64,000 nucleotides of DNA from Schistocephalus solidus. Lineage: Eukaryota > Platyhelminthes > Cestoda > Diphyllobothriidea > Diphyllobothriidae. The DNA lies in NCBI GenBank assembly GCA_017591395.1, contig WEDG01001079.1:55430-119429 (forward strand). Reading direction: 5' to 3'. A program made the position numbers and the translations under genes. Of the stretch, positions 54,828 through 64,000 are shown piece after piece. Position 1 is the stretch's first letter. The number at the start of each line of letters is the position of its first letter. The notes beneath the pieces were generated by a model. That model searched no databases. It was not told the origin of the DNA and was given only the letters and a program-made list of their open reading frames with translations.

Positions 54828-57800
54828 CACTCTCATCTTCATCAGCATCAGCAGCATGATAAGGGCTCAAATAAGCGGTGTCGTTGTGACTGTTAATGCT
54901 GTAACTTGTTATAATTACGAGGCCGTAAGCTGTACGGTTTGGATAAATGAACGTTGGGAGATCAGAACGAGCTCAGCTTACTGGAAGGACTAAGAAAGAT
55001 GGAGCTGAGATATGATGCAACTGCACAAGAAACCTTCATCTGGTTGCTATCTGCTGGCTCTGATCAGTGTTAAATGGAAGAAAAATTATTGGCCAGAAGA
55101 TATTATGCAGGTAAGTTCGCTTGAATGAACTCACTCTTATGAAAGGGAAGGTCAGACGGCTCCTCAAATGTGAATCTAAACTGCGTTGATCACCCTTTGT
55201 TTTAGTTATTCATCGACTACCTCCGCAGCCCAGTCGATCAAAACTAGTTTGGGGGAGCCAGGGACTATTGGATTTCTCTTGAGATGTGGGCGAGTGCCAT
55301 TTCTGGCTCGGTTCCGTAAATGAAGAAAGGAACTAGGACGCCAGTTGGAAGCGGATGGAAGAAGTTGACAGCTGGACGAGAGCACATCTGGAACCATGAG
55401 GGCGGCGTCCTCAAGTGTGAGACAGTGGCGACGCCATGTGTGAGTCAACCTTGAAGGTGGTTGGTCAGTTTGGATAGCCGCGATTAGCGCCGAGAATATT
55501 ACAGCCCTGGGTCCGCATTTGCAAGTAGTCGCGAGAGGTTCAGCATTGTAGCATGCGCATGCAGTTGGGCCACAACATGCTACACACTTGGTCCTCTGCT
55601 TGTCTGGTAGGTTGAGGCCTTTTTCCAGCTAGACCTCTGCTTATCCATCTCCGCGGGCAGGAAACCTGACTGGGTGACTTTGTGCTAAATTGCAGGAAAA
55701 CTAGGATGACATTTAAGGGTATGGTTAGGGTTTAGGTTAGATTTAGAGATAGGTTTAGGACACTGGAATATTTACACGTCCTGAAATTTAGCACAATGCC
55801 ATCTGTATAACGTTAGGGTGGAGGGAATAGGCTTTCCTATTCCAGTGTCGTATCGGGGAAGGGAAAGTACATAAGCAAGTACGATCACAGCTTAGTTTTC
55901 AGGAGTTGGTTTATGCTTGCTCACATTTCGAAACTAATGTCTTTTAAACTTGCGCAAAGTCAGTGGGGTAGGCTCGGAAGCATCATTTAACGGGAAAAAT
56001 TTCAGGGGTAACGTTCTATAAGGCCCTTACTTCTTTTTAGCCTGTCCAAGGTCTTGGCATATCTATACGATAGCAGTAATTGATAGGCAAAGAACAGCCT
56101 GAAGTAACGATTAACTTCGAATGGAATGAGCAGGATGAGAGGCAGGTGGTTGCAAAATGTGACGATTGGAGCAAAAGTGTCCATTCGGGACGAGTTTCAT
56201 TAGCACAGACATAATCTAGCATAAGGGCCTTTAGCTCCTTTTTCCTTGAAGACACCAGGCACTGTACTTTTAAGAACATTTCGCGTGTAGTCAATGAACA
56301 GGGCAATCGGATGACCCGAACCCCTCCAAACTGCATCATGCAGCCGCACAAAGTCAGCAAAATACACGTCTGGACATTAAGAAAGTACGCCTAGGGGCGG
56401 CTCCGGCCGCGCCAGCCACCTGCATCCTCTCCCATCTCCGGTCTTCTTGACTCTTTCATGACACCGGGTTCAGGTGGGGAGGAGGAGAGAGTGTGGTAGA
56501 TGCAGCGAAAGTCTACTATCACTTTGAACTAAATCACGCGCAAGTCACCGTCTCTGCACTGACATTCCGTGGAGCATACGGTGGACCTCGTCGTAATCGA
56601 CGGTCGAACATATGCAGATAGTAGGCTAAATCAGGCTCCATGCATGTTTTGCCCTTACCTCTAGTTAAAGCCCTATTTTTGGAGTCGGTAGCCGGGAGCA
56701 CACCTACTAATCATGAAGCTTAGTCAGCCACTGCCCCCACGTCAATCTTCCAGTCATCCTTGTGGCTCCATTGGAACGCAGCTGGTGAGCCAGACATCTA
56801 CCGCGAAGGTCTTCTTCACCTTGAAGAAAATGGACGTTTAAATCCTGATTTTGCCACATTTGACAGTAATTGACCTAGTTGCTTGCGACAGAGGAGAGAT
56901 TTTATTGATTGGCTTGTTGTTCAGTCTTTAGTGTCGATTAATGATATAGTTGGATGAAAAAGACTTCGAATAAGTCGAAAACGGTTACTGATTCAATCCT
57001 GCGAAGTTTGTTGATCAAATTCTAGCTTTTACTCGGTTTTATTGAAAACTGCCAGGTGGTCACCGCTTCGGCTGTACCTTTGCATTCTGTTCATATGACT
57101 AGACGCAAAAGCGTAAGCTGAGCAGAAATCAGATAACTGAACCGATGAGAGAGGAAGGAAAGGAGATATGCGATTTTGCCAAATCGTTCGGCACGTAGCA
57201 CATCGCTAAAACCATTGTAACTGACTCCTCGATGTGGCTGCTGATGGCGACCGAAAGAAATGTACAATAGATTTGTTATTACCTGAAATGTCAATCGAAA
57301 TTCTGAAATTTGCTTCTGATTCGAAAAAATTACTTCAATAGGGTTTCAATAGTAACTGTTGTGCAGACGAATCTGTCTGGATGTCGGCTTTTAAACGAGT
57401 TTCTTTCTTACACCTGAAAAACAATTCTCTATAAAAATTGACTACTTAAGTAGTACGACATTTTCCGCATTGAGTTTAAATGGCCTCATAAATTCAAATA
57501 TAATTAATAGAAAATACACCAAAATATTCATTCTTGTACTTATATAGCAGCAAAGTACGCCGTTTTCATTTTTTACTTGCAAGAAAGGGGATCTTTCGGT
57601 TTGAAAAAAACTTTTTATGCTATTTTTTAGATAGTGAAATGTCCATTCAAAAAGCCTCGTATCTGTCTATTTAGTAATGTTGCTTTGGTAGTAGAGAACC
57701 TGGTCCGCCGTAGTTGCAAAATTTTCCAATCGGATATCGTCCTCATAGCGTAGATAAATATGTGCTTGCACTTAGACTAAATATATAAGCAGGTAGTTTG

Positions 57801-59028
57801 TAAACCGTGAACGCAAGTGTAACGGTAGGTTGGGTTAAAAACTATTTGTGAATTGTAAAAGTATTTTAAACCCACAGGATACATTTTATACAAGAAAGAC
57901 TGTTTTAGGTAAGTTTTCCACGAAAAAGAAACTCGTTCCAAAGTCAGTATTATAGCGCGAATGAAATATCTTGGGATTACGCTGCACGCTAATCTATTTA
58001 GGTATTCTTTTCGGAAGGAAAACACAGTTCAGAATTGTGGCTAAAATTTCACGAGACACCACATCCACTCTACGTCAGGTAGGAGACTAAAATGGACTCT
58101 AGAGCTCTCAAATATTTTTTTTCTAGGCCAGTCGGCATATATCTTCTTTCTTTTTGCACTCAACTGCTGCCCCTAACCGTTCAAGCACGTTTCTTCTCTT
58201 TTATCAGAATCTCCAGCCCTCGCAGTCGACGAGAAAAACTGTAGCAACAAATGATACTGCAAAATTTTCCACCATTTCTATGCCATTCATCCCGGTGCCC
58301 TTCGAACAGTCACAAAAGACCCCAAACATCCTCTCCTCAGCCGTTAATCTAAGCATACGTGGAGGCACTTCGACAAGCGAAAAAAACCAGCACCAAGCCT
58401 TGCCGATGAAGGCTTACGATGCTGTTTTAACATCAGCTGGTTTAAACCAAACTCTTCCAACTATGCCAGTGGTGAGTCGGTTATCAAGTTGTCCTCTTTA
58501 TTTAAAAAAAAACTGTCAAAACTTGATATTTATGCTAGATTGTGCATGCACGAATACCTTATTTTATCTCTGCAGTTTAACGAGCCGTCGATAGAGGCTA
58601 GTCAGCTCAATGAGACCTGGCCCCTTCCTGATCCCCCGAATACCATCATCGCCAGCTGCCTGAGGCTGACCGCCAACTTCCTGATCCAGAGTGCTGCCTT
58701 TTTCGAGAACAAGGCAATTACAGAGCTTCCGTCCTGTCTACCATTGCTTTCTACCCCTCTCCTTTCAATGCCCTTTTACCCCAGCTTCTCAGATCCTCCA
58801 ACTCTGGCTTCAACCCCCCTTAAAGTGAATCAGACGGGTCCGGTGTTGGCACCACCGCCCCCAGTACAGCCCACAGTAGCTTCCGTGCAAATGCCGCAGC
58901 AGATGACGCCGGTCTCACAAGTACAGCTAATTGCAACGGCACTCCCCCAGCCCCACCCCACCCCACCACTGGTCTCCTCAGTCCCCTCGTCGACACCAGC
59001 GCTACCGAACCCCTGCGGGCGCGTTTAA
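53598..59028 (+). CDS. NOL4/NOL4L-like nucleolar protein 4 homologue, C-terminal half or short form (span includes introns)
   Basis: Exons: 53598-53672, 53721-53831, 53961-54602, 58208-58471, 58576-59028. All four introns (48, 129, 3605, 104 bp) are phase 0 with GT-AG ends, giving 514 residues. Residues about 63-120 (LFIKQLAVELLDRRLTIVQQ, AACQRQFPGFNERQI, LKLYRRNLKK) resemble the conserved NOL4 segment with FVRLFVDENLDR and RRQFPEYQERARKRI. Residues about 387-412 (TIIASCLRLTANFLIQSAAF) resemble the NOL4 C-terminal helix that ends RESAAFLLRSADELENL. An acidic run and a basic KNKLIKKRP precede the first domain; Ser/Thr/Pro-rich linkers fill the rest. NOL4-type N-terminal domains are absent, so either upstream exons were missed or this is a short form. 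An AG before the ATG at 53598 allows an upstream exon. Human NOL4 is nuclear; its function is poorly defined. Confidence 0.8.
53961..54602 (+). CDS. NOL4-like gene, exon 3 (conserved domain)
   Basis: Starts after TTTTTTCCTCAG with LFIKQLAVELL and ends ...ELRP at CCA|GTGAGT. It encodes the whole conserved helical segment, then about 150 Ser/Thr-rich residues. An in-frame read-through to the TGA at 54639-54641 would add 12 residues and give a possible alternative C-terminus. Confidence 0.8.
54730..54827 (+). repeat. CCA/CCG-rich stretch and (AAT)n microsatellite in NOL4-like intron 3
   Basis: CCA/CCG triplets at 54730-54774, then about 17 AAT units to 54827. Confidence 0.95.
54828..56385 (+). 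other. Intron 3 of the NOL4-like gene, part without a recognised gene
   Basis: Contains a telomere-like degenerate segment at 55700-55800. An open frame at 55206-55448 (minus) has no domain. An extra exon of the gene inside this intron cannot be excluded. Confidence 0.45.
55700..55800 (+). repeat. Telomere-like degenerate repeat, third copy
   Basis: AAGGGTATGGTTAGGGTTTAGG, then GATAGGTTTAGGACACTGG and AATATTTACACGTCCTG: the same order as the copies at 42050 and 44870. Confidence 0.55.
56390..56615 (-). repeat. Rep-A 5' part, reverse, in NOL4-like intron 3
   Basis: Nearly the same wording as 40470-40700: GGCTCCGGCCGCGCCAGCCACC (56398-), GTGGTAGATGCAGCGAAAGTC, ACTTTGAACTAAATCACGCGC, GCATACGGTGGACCTCGTCG. 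Confidence 0.75.
56616..58207 (+). other. Remaining part of NOL4-like intron 3
   Basis: AT-rich sequence without recognised repeats or coding signal. Confidence 0.5.
58208..58471 (+). CDS. NOL4-like gene, exon 4
   Basis: Starts after CTTTTATCAG with NLQPSQSTRKTV and ends PTMPV at GTG|GTGAGT. Low-complexity Ser/Thr/Pro sequence without a domain; assignment rests on phase and splice sites on both sides. Confidence 0.65.
58576..59028 (+). CDS. NOL4-like gene, exon 5 (C-terminus)
   Basis: Starts after TTTATCTCTGCAG with FNEPSIEASQLNETWPLP. The helix TIIASCLRLTANFLIQSAAF is the second conserved NOL4 block. A long Pro/Val/Gln-rich tail follows (PPPPVQPTVASVQMPQQM), ending NPCGRV before TAA. Confidence 0.75.
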   Translation, partial: FNEPSIEASQLNETWPLPDPPNTIIASCLRLTANFLIQSAAFFENKAITELPSCLPLLSTPLLSMPFYPSFSDPPTLASTPLKVNQTGPVLAPPPPVQPTVASVQMPQQMTPVSQVQLIATALPQPHPTPPLVSSVPSSTPALPNPCGRV

Positions 59029-59248
59029 TGAACTTGAGCAGTTGTATTGAAAACAGTTTTCGTGTGCCATGCGCTCATGTGGCATCATCATTCGAGCTTG
59101 ATTTTAAACGACAACGCATTTACCAACATTTCCCACCATGTTGTATAGAACAAATTACTCATAACTGTTGGGTGCACAACCTAAATTATTTGAATTTTGC
59201 TATTTTTCCTCCCTCAAAGTAGGCAATTCTGGTTGTTTTAGTTTTTCA

Positions 59249-59254
59249 AATAAA
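59249..59254 (+). terminator. Poly(A) signal AATAAA of the NOL4-like gene
   Basis: A canonical hexamer 221 bp after the stop codon, in AT-rich sequence. Confidence 0.65.
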
Positions 59255-59629
59255 CAATTGTTTGGTGACACAGACGCCTAGAGTGCAGTACAAACCATTA
59301 TAATCAACTCTAAAATGACGTTAAGCAAATAGGCCTATGCGAAGCCTACGGCACCTAAATAGAGATTTTCTTCCGTTGCTATCATCATACACTTATACAA
59401 GAGGCAGGTCCTTTGCTGTATTCCGGTACATAAAGGGGTGATCAGGTTGGGCCTGGCAAACGTAGGCGGATTATTGGCTTTGTCAGTCACCGCGCCCAGT
59501 TCCATTGTTAGTTACCATGTGGACTCGGATAGTCAACTGTTGCATGGAAGAGTGAAGAGTGAGACCAACACTGGAGTATTAATCTTCTCGGAAAATCAAC
59601 CTACTTCACATTAGAATAAATCGGACATG

Positions 59630-60180
59630 CTTGAATCTATCACGATGCACTAAGAACGGTGGTTTAAACGATTGAAATTGGATCTCGGCTCTATGGGAGC
59701 ATTTCAGAACGAATACAGTTCTTAGGGCAAAACTGGAATCGATTCCTTGTAATGTGGTTTCTGGGGCACTCTCGCGAATGTGAGATTCAAGCTCATTTCT
59801 GTTAAAGCCTGGTAATTTTTCGAGGGCAGGTTGTGCGTGGCGCGCGTAGAGGACTCTTTAATCTTGACAAACTGGGCCCGAACGCAGCTTCGGTTATTTG
59901 GACATCATCTTGTCATCGAAGAAACTCAACTGAAGTAACCTAAGCAACTGTGCAACCTAAGCTAGTGCAGTAGACGCAGCGTAAGCCCGTCTCAGTATAA
60001 AATAATTCCTGCGCAATTCACCAGTTCTTCCCCCAGTCCATCGGGCGTGACGTAGAAGTAAGTGTGCAACCTAAGCTAGTGCAGTAGACGCAGCGTAAGC
60101 CCGTCTCAGTATAAAATAATTCCTGCGCAATTCACCGGTTCTTCCCCCAGTCCATCGGGCGCAACGTGGACGTCGTCGTT
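59630..60180 (-). repeat. Rep-A, reverse copy with a 114-bp tandem duplication
   Basis: 59630-59760 and 59950-60180 carry Rep-A landmarks in reverse (ATGCTTGAATCTATCACGATGC, GCAGTAGACGCAGCGTAAGCC). The segment TGCAACCTAAGCTAGTGCAG... starts at 59951 and again at 60065, two nearly exact copies with a 114-bp period, ending near 60176. Confidence 0.75.
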
Positions 60181-60502
60181 TGACTTATATGAACTGCTGA
60201 TATCAGACAAGACCCCAGTAGTAATTCGAAAAAACACTATGAAATATACATCCAGGTGTCCTTTTCATCCAGGAAACCAAAGAAAGTGGCAGAGGTGGGA
60301 CGGGAATAACGTCAGATGCGCAATGAAAAATTTCGTACCCGCCTGAATTCCGCACAAACCAATAGTGTGCAAGCGTTTTTACTTGAAGATGTGGTGCATC
60401 TGGACGAACGTAACCTCATCAACATGCTTCATCTTTAAGAAAAACGCATCTGTCTGCTTGTCTGAATTTATTCTCCTGCCCTGTAATAGTTCGGCTAGGT
60501 AG

Positions 60503-60503
<1 letters not shown>
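60181..60503. other. No gene seen
   Basis: No motif recognised. Confidence 0.4.

Positions 60504-60533
<30 letters not shown>
60504..60533 (+). repeat. (GA)n microsatellite
   Basis: About 15 GA units. Confidence 0.95.
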
Positions 60534-60538
<5 letters not shown>

Positions 60539-60989
60539 TGTGCAACCTACTAGCCTTAACTGTGGACAGTGTGTACGACCGAAGGAGAGCTTGTACGCCG
60601 AACCCACTGATCAGCCAACACAAGTCGTAAATGAGTCGCGCAGGGGCACAAAATCGGCGGAACACGAGTCTGGGCTTTACGCTGGCAAATGTGCTGCAGG
60701 TAGGATAAATCAGTCTGTATGAACATTTATGTGGCAGCGAAGGCAGACAATCCACTGAAAATGATGAGCTGCGTCTGAAATCCTCAGATTAATTCCTTAG
60801 ACGAATCTGAAAAAGACTTGTCAAGATGGATGTACTATAAGTGTACAAGTTAACTTCTGCCTGCCATCGGAAACAGGAATTACTCATTTGCTGGGAATTC
60901 TATGCAGAAGTCTGGAATACCCGATAGTTCGATGAGGGCAAACTACGACGTCTGTCACTGCCCCAGGAGTTGGACAAAGTGGTCGCTTG
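60534..60989. other. No gene seen
   Basis: Only short frames and no recognised motif. Confidence 0.4.
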
Positions 60990-61420
60990 CGCAAAAATTT
61001 GCTTATAGTGTAGTGGAATTCCACTGCATCTTACTCTCACCTCCCACACTAACCGTGTTATGATGTCAGGAAAAAGTCAAAATGAGTGGAGTTGGGCGCG
61101 GGGAGTGCAGTGGTTGGGAGCGTAGACCAAACCGTCTACGCGTGCCACACACGACCTGGTCCTTATGGAACCGGTATATATCTGAGGAGAGTTTTGAACC
61201 TCAGATGCACGGAAGTGTCAAAAAAGGCCATATACAGATGGATGCATTGTGGTCTGGTCCTTGCTCTCGCGAAGGCGCTAGTTACCCCTCCCCCCTCCTC
61301 AACTGACAATTTTACCGCCCACAACCACTTAAAGTGACGCAATAGATGCAAAAGCATCGGATTTATTACGATGCTGAGCATGTTCGTAGTGTGGCGCTAT
61401 CAAATCGCGTTAAAGAACAT
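60990..61420 (+). repeat. Dispersed repeat Rep-A, diverged copy
   Basis: GCATCTTACTCTCACCTCCC (61025-), GAGTTGGGCGCGGGGAGTGC, GTCTACGCGTGCCACACACG (61133-) and a weaker 3' half to about 61400. The CTACGCGTGCCACACACGACC phrase also occurs reversed near 46783. Confidence 0.6.
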
Positions 61421-61499
61421 GGTCATCCCGCTCTGTCTTGGTGCTCTCTTTCTGTTGAGTCCCACCAACAGTCACCCAGGCACTAGTATATTACAGACA

Positions 61500-61665
61500 G
61501 GATAGTATTAACGACAAAGCAAGGGAGGTTGGAATGACCTTTTACATAGCTTACTAGCTATCATCAGCCAGCCATATCCAACCACCGGTTTCACAGAACC
61601 TTAGGCTTGAACCTGTTCATCAACCTAAAAACTTGATCTACGTGCTCCTAGTCCTGTCGGTTTGC
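61500..61665 (-). repeat. tRNA-derived SINE, copy 7
   Basis: Minus strand: degraded tRNA-like head (61660-61600), GGTTGGATATGGCTGG, core CTGATGA (61567-61561), stem II UAGCU/AGCUA, an altered GTAAAA in place of GAAA, and the CATTCCAACCTCCCTTGC tail. Confidence 0.8.
61527..61573 (-). ncRNA. Hammerhead ribozyme-like motif (type I) in SINE copy 7, inactive-looking
   Basis: Stem I is well kept (GGCUGG with CCAACC, five of six pairs), CTGATGA is intact, and stem II pairs fully with loop AGUA. The GAAA element has acquired extra bases, which would disrupt the core. Confidence 0.5.
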
Positions 61666-61803
61666 AGTCGGGTGTGCTAACAGTGTTAGAGGGCTCTTAC
61701 CGAGAATGTTACGGGCCACAATCGTCCCGTTGTGCCTTGGGGCTCGCCCTCTCTCAAACCTCGGCAGCAGCTGCTTTTCCGTGGGGATGGAATCCTCAGT
61801 GTG

Positions 61804-62119
<316 letters not shown>

Positions 62120-62657
62120 TGCCCGTAAAGCTGACTGAGATTGGGCGCGGTTGGCGACAAGCTCGAAGAATACTGTCTAAGGTGTGCTGCCACACACATG
62201 TGCAGTAACAGTAATAAAGAGGTCGCACACGCTCGAGGAAGGCCAATAAAACTCCGGCCACTCATGTATTCTGTCTGGGCCAATGCACCTGGTGAACAGC
62301 CTGTATTTACTGTGGATTCTCATGTATACGCATGTACTTGAGTTGGCCCGTGCAGAGTCTGTATGCGCGAGTGAGGAGAGGAAGTGTGCACATTACGGGT
62401 TTATGTGGCGATTGTAGGTGTAGCGTCGTCCACCTCTGGTGCCCACACCGCGCAAGTGGTCACGTGATCACAGTTCTCGAGCTGCCTCTGGGACAGCCGA
62501 TCACAGACAACCACAAACTCGTCTATCACCCAATCAAATGATCAAGTGGACACTGACTAACGCTCACATGACGCTTACGCCCAAATCACCCTAGGAGACA
62601 AGAGCGTGCCTGAACCTGATAATTGTAGTGCTCTTAGGACAAACTTTCCTTGGAGCT
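62120..62657. other. No gene seen
   Basis: No supported frame. It may include 3' untranslated sequence of the zinc-finger LINE relic that follows on the minus strand. Confidence 0.4.
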
Positions 62658-63060
62658 CTACATAGACACTGGTTCTCTAGTTACGGTGCCATGGATTCGC
62701 AGAAGACCAACTAGTTCGATGCATGATTGAAATATGCGGGTCAAAACGGTGTCTATGTTGCTGCTGTGGTGGTGGCGGTGTTGACAGTGGTGAGGGTGGC
62801 AATGGGAGTGATCGTAGGTGTCCTTTGTGTCCGGGCCGCGTTCCCCTTGCCCGTGGAGGTGGTGTATGGAGGACCTGAGGTGTATTATTTTTCGCGTACG
62901 ACTTTGTGCGTGCCCACATGCCGAAAGAGACAGATGCGATGCCAGATTGTTCTGGAAGAGTGTGGGCAGAGAAGGTGTGCATGGCGTACATTGGTCAGGC
63001 CCCTGGTGCTGGTTATCCAGTCGCAGTAAAATGAATTCGCGTTTGACTGACCACACCGGC
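62658..63060 (-). pseudogene. LINE-derived zinc-finger array remnant
   Basis: Minus-strand reading gives NQHQGPDQCTPCTPSLPTLF and ELVGLLRIHGTVTREPVSM, the frameshifted equivalents of the ETGEPV-linker and G-L-x-G-H-L-R-x-H finger halves in the array at 38868-39713. A Ser/His/Pro-rich spacer lies between. Heavily decayed. Confidence 0.55.
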
Positions 63061-63700
63061 ACCAGATTTAAGGATGTGAGTGCAAAAGAGAATGTTTGCG
63101 CCGTGTCTACATTGTTACTAAGGTTGGTAATAATTGCGTAGTGCAACGGAAACGTTTGCGTTGTGGTGCTTATGTAGAAATCTTAGAAATCTAGGGGTGT
63201 AGAGGGTACTAGTTAGGGGTAGCAAAACACAGATAGCATTTGGTTGCTCCATCTGTCTCGTACAGCTGGTGAATGCTCCTGTGGTCGCCTCTAACTGGTA
63301 CTCAACTCTCACCTGTGGCTCCTCGAAGTTGGGTTCTTCCCAGCGGCCACACCCTGGGCAACTGTCAGGACTGGCGGGCTAAACCAGGTGAGGGTCTCCG
63401 GTGTTGTGTGTGCCTCCACATCCGGTATGTCTGACTCCCGAACTTCCCACCTCCCCCTCTCAAAAAGTCCTATGGTGGGGGCGACAGCAACCCCGTAGGC
63501 GGCCCAGGCTAACTCGGGTCGTTCTCCCACTAAAACAAAACCATGACCCATAGTGGAGTTTGGCAGCTGTCTAAGATGTCCGAACAGCCCTATTTAGGGA
63601 TAGCACTGCATGCCTCCTCGCGGAGGAAGGGGCTAGAAAAGGTGCCCTAAAAAATGCTGGTTCTCACGTCTTCTGCAGCCGGCCACGGCTCGCAGATCGC
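63061..63700. other. No gene supported; probable 5' untranslated region of the RTE-type LINE in its right part
   Basis: The stretch 63300-63700 is GC-rich and leads without a break into the LINE ORF start. Open frames here have no domain. Confidence 0.4.
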
Positions 63701-64000
63701 AAAATACGCGGTCGTAAAACTCAAACAAACAACAATACCCCCTGTCCCAATCCCATTCGCCATACCTTTCAGGCTGCTCGCGTAAGTCCACTCACACTAG
63801 CAGCCTGGAATGTCCATTCCTTTTTAGAAAATCGTAGGAGCAACTGGACGGAACGGAGGACGGCGTTAGTCGATCGGGAACTGGCGCGCTACAAGGTGGA
63901 CATTGCTGCTCTCAGCTAGACCCGATTCTCTGAGCAGGGTCAGCTGGAGGAGGTGGGTGCTGGCTACACCTTCTTCTGGAGCGGCCTGACAACGGGACGG
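63700..64000 (+). pseudogene. RTE-type LINE, start of endonuclease domain (runs off right edge)
   Basis: From about 63726 a frame reads NPIRHTFQAARVSPLTLAAW, then NVHSFLENRRSNWTERRTAL and ELARYKVDIAALS, followed by an in-frame TAG (63918-63920) where Glu of the usual S-E-T-R motif is expected, then TRFSEQGQLEEVGAGYTFFW to the edge. The N-terminal W-N-V and A-L-S-x-T-R motifs are those of AP-type endonucleases in RTE LINEs and are the part missing upstream of 34480 in the other copy. The stop makes at least this copy defective. Confidence 0.78.

Noticed and set aside
62727..63141. Plus-strand open frames of about 100 codons
   Set aside because: They are antisense shadows of the LINE zinc-finger remnant, with Val/Gly-rich artefactual composition.

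Overview
This is eukaryotic nuclear DNA. It has spliced genes with GT-AG introns as short as 48 bp, poly(A) signals, long microsatellites and a very high load of decayed retrotransposons. The repeat content points to a flatworm, most likely a diphyllobothriidean tapeworm (Schistocephalus / Spirometra / Dibothriocephalus group). The clues are a Ty3/Gypsy element of the CsRn1 type (CHCC gag box and a tRNA-Trp-like primer site), an RTE-type LINE whose ORF ends in a C2H2 zinc-finger array, CR1/Jockey-type LINEs, a Penelope-like element, and tRNA-headed SINEs with a hammerhead-ribozyme-like 3' part. The organism call is inference; nothing in the window names the species.

Layout. 1-2932 (minus): 5' half of a CsRn1-like LTR retrotransposon (LTR, primer site, gag, protease, RT, start of RNase H), running off the left edge. 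2998-10387: a large, nearly perfect inverted duplication (two 1.73-kb arms) around a CR1/Jockey-like LINE ORF2 (minus) and an oppositely oriented ORF1. 10300-21110: several decayed CR1-like LINE copies. 21650-25290: copies of a dominant ~0.5-kb dispersed repeat (here called Rep-A) and a minus-strand LINE-derived zinc-finger array. 26085-26505: two SINEs. 27682-32098 (plus): a two-exon host gene of unknown function, with its poly(A) signal at 32291. 34435-39713 (plus): an RTE-type LINE with a second LINE nested in it and a C-terminal zinc-finger array. 40130-47680: Rep-A copies, a Penelope-like RT fragment, telomere-like repeats and a head-to-head SINE pair. 50121-50694: a long pyrimidine microsatellite. 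53598-59028 (plus): a five-exon host gene resembling the C-terminal half of animal nucleolar protein 4 (NOL4/NOL4L). 59600-63060: Rep-A, a 114-bp tandem duplication, a SINE, a 310-bp (CT)n tract and another zinc-finger remnant. From about 63700 to the right edge: the 5' end of another RTE-type LINE.

Only two host genes are well supported, because open frames, splice sites, intron phase and poly(A) signals agree. Nearly all other coding potential comes from mobile elements, most of it broken by stops and frameshifts. The most interesting observation is that the dispersed tRNA-derived SINEs repeatedly keep the complete core of a type I hammerhead ribozyme, and that the consensus of the copies folds into all three stems with a legal cleavage site.
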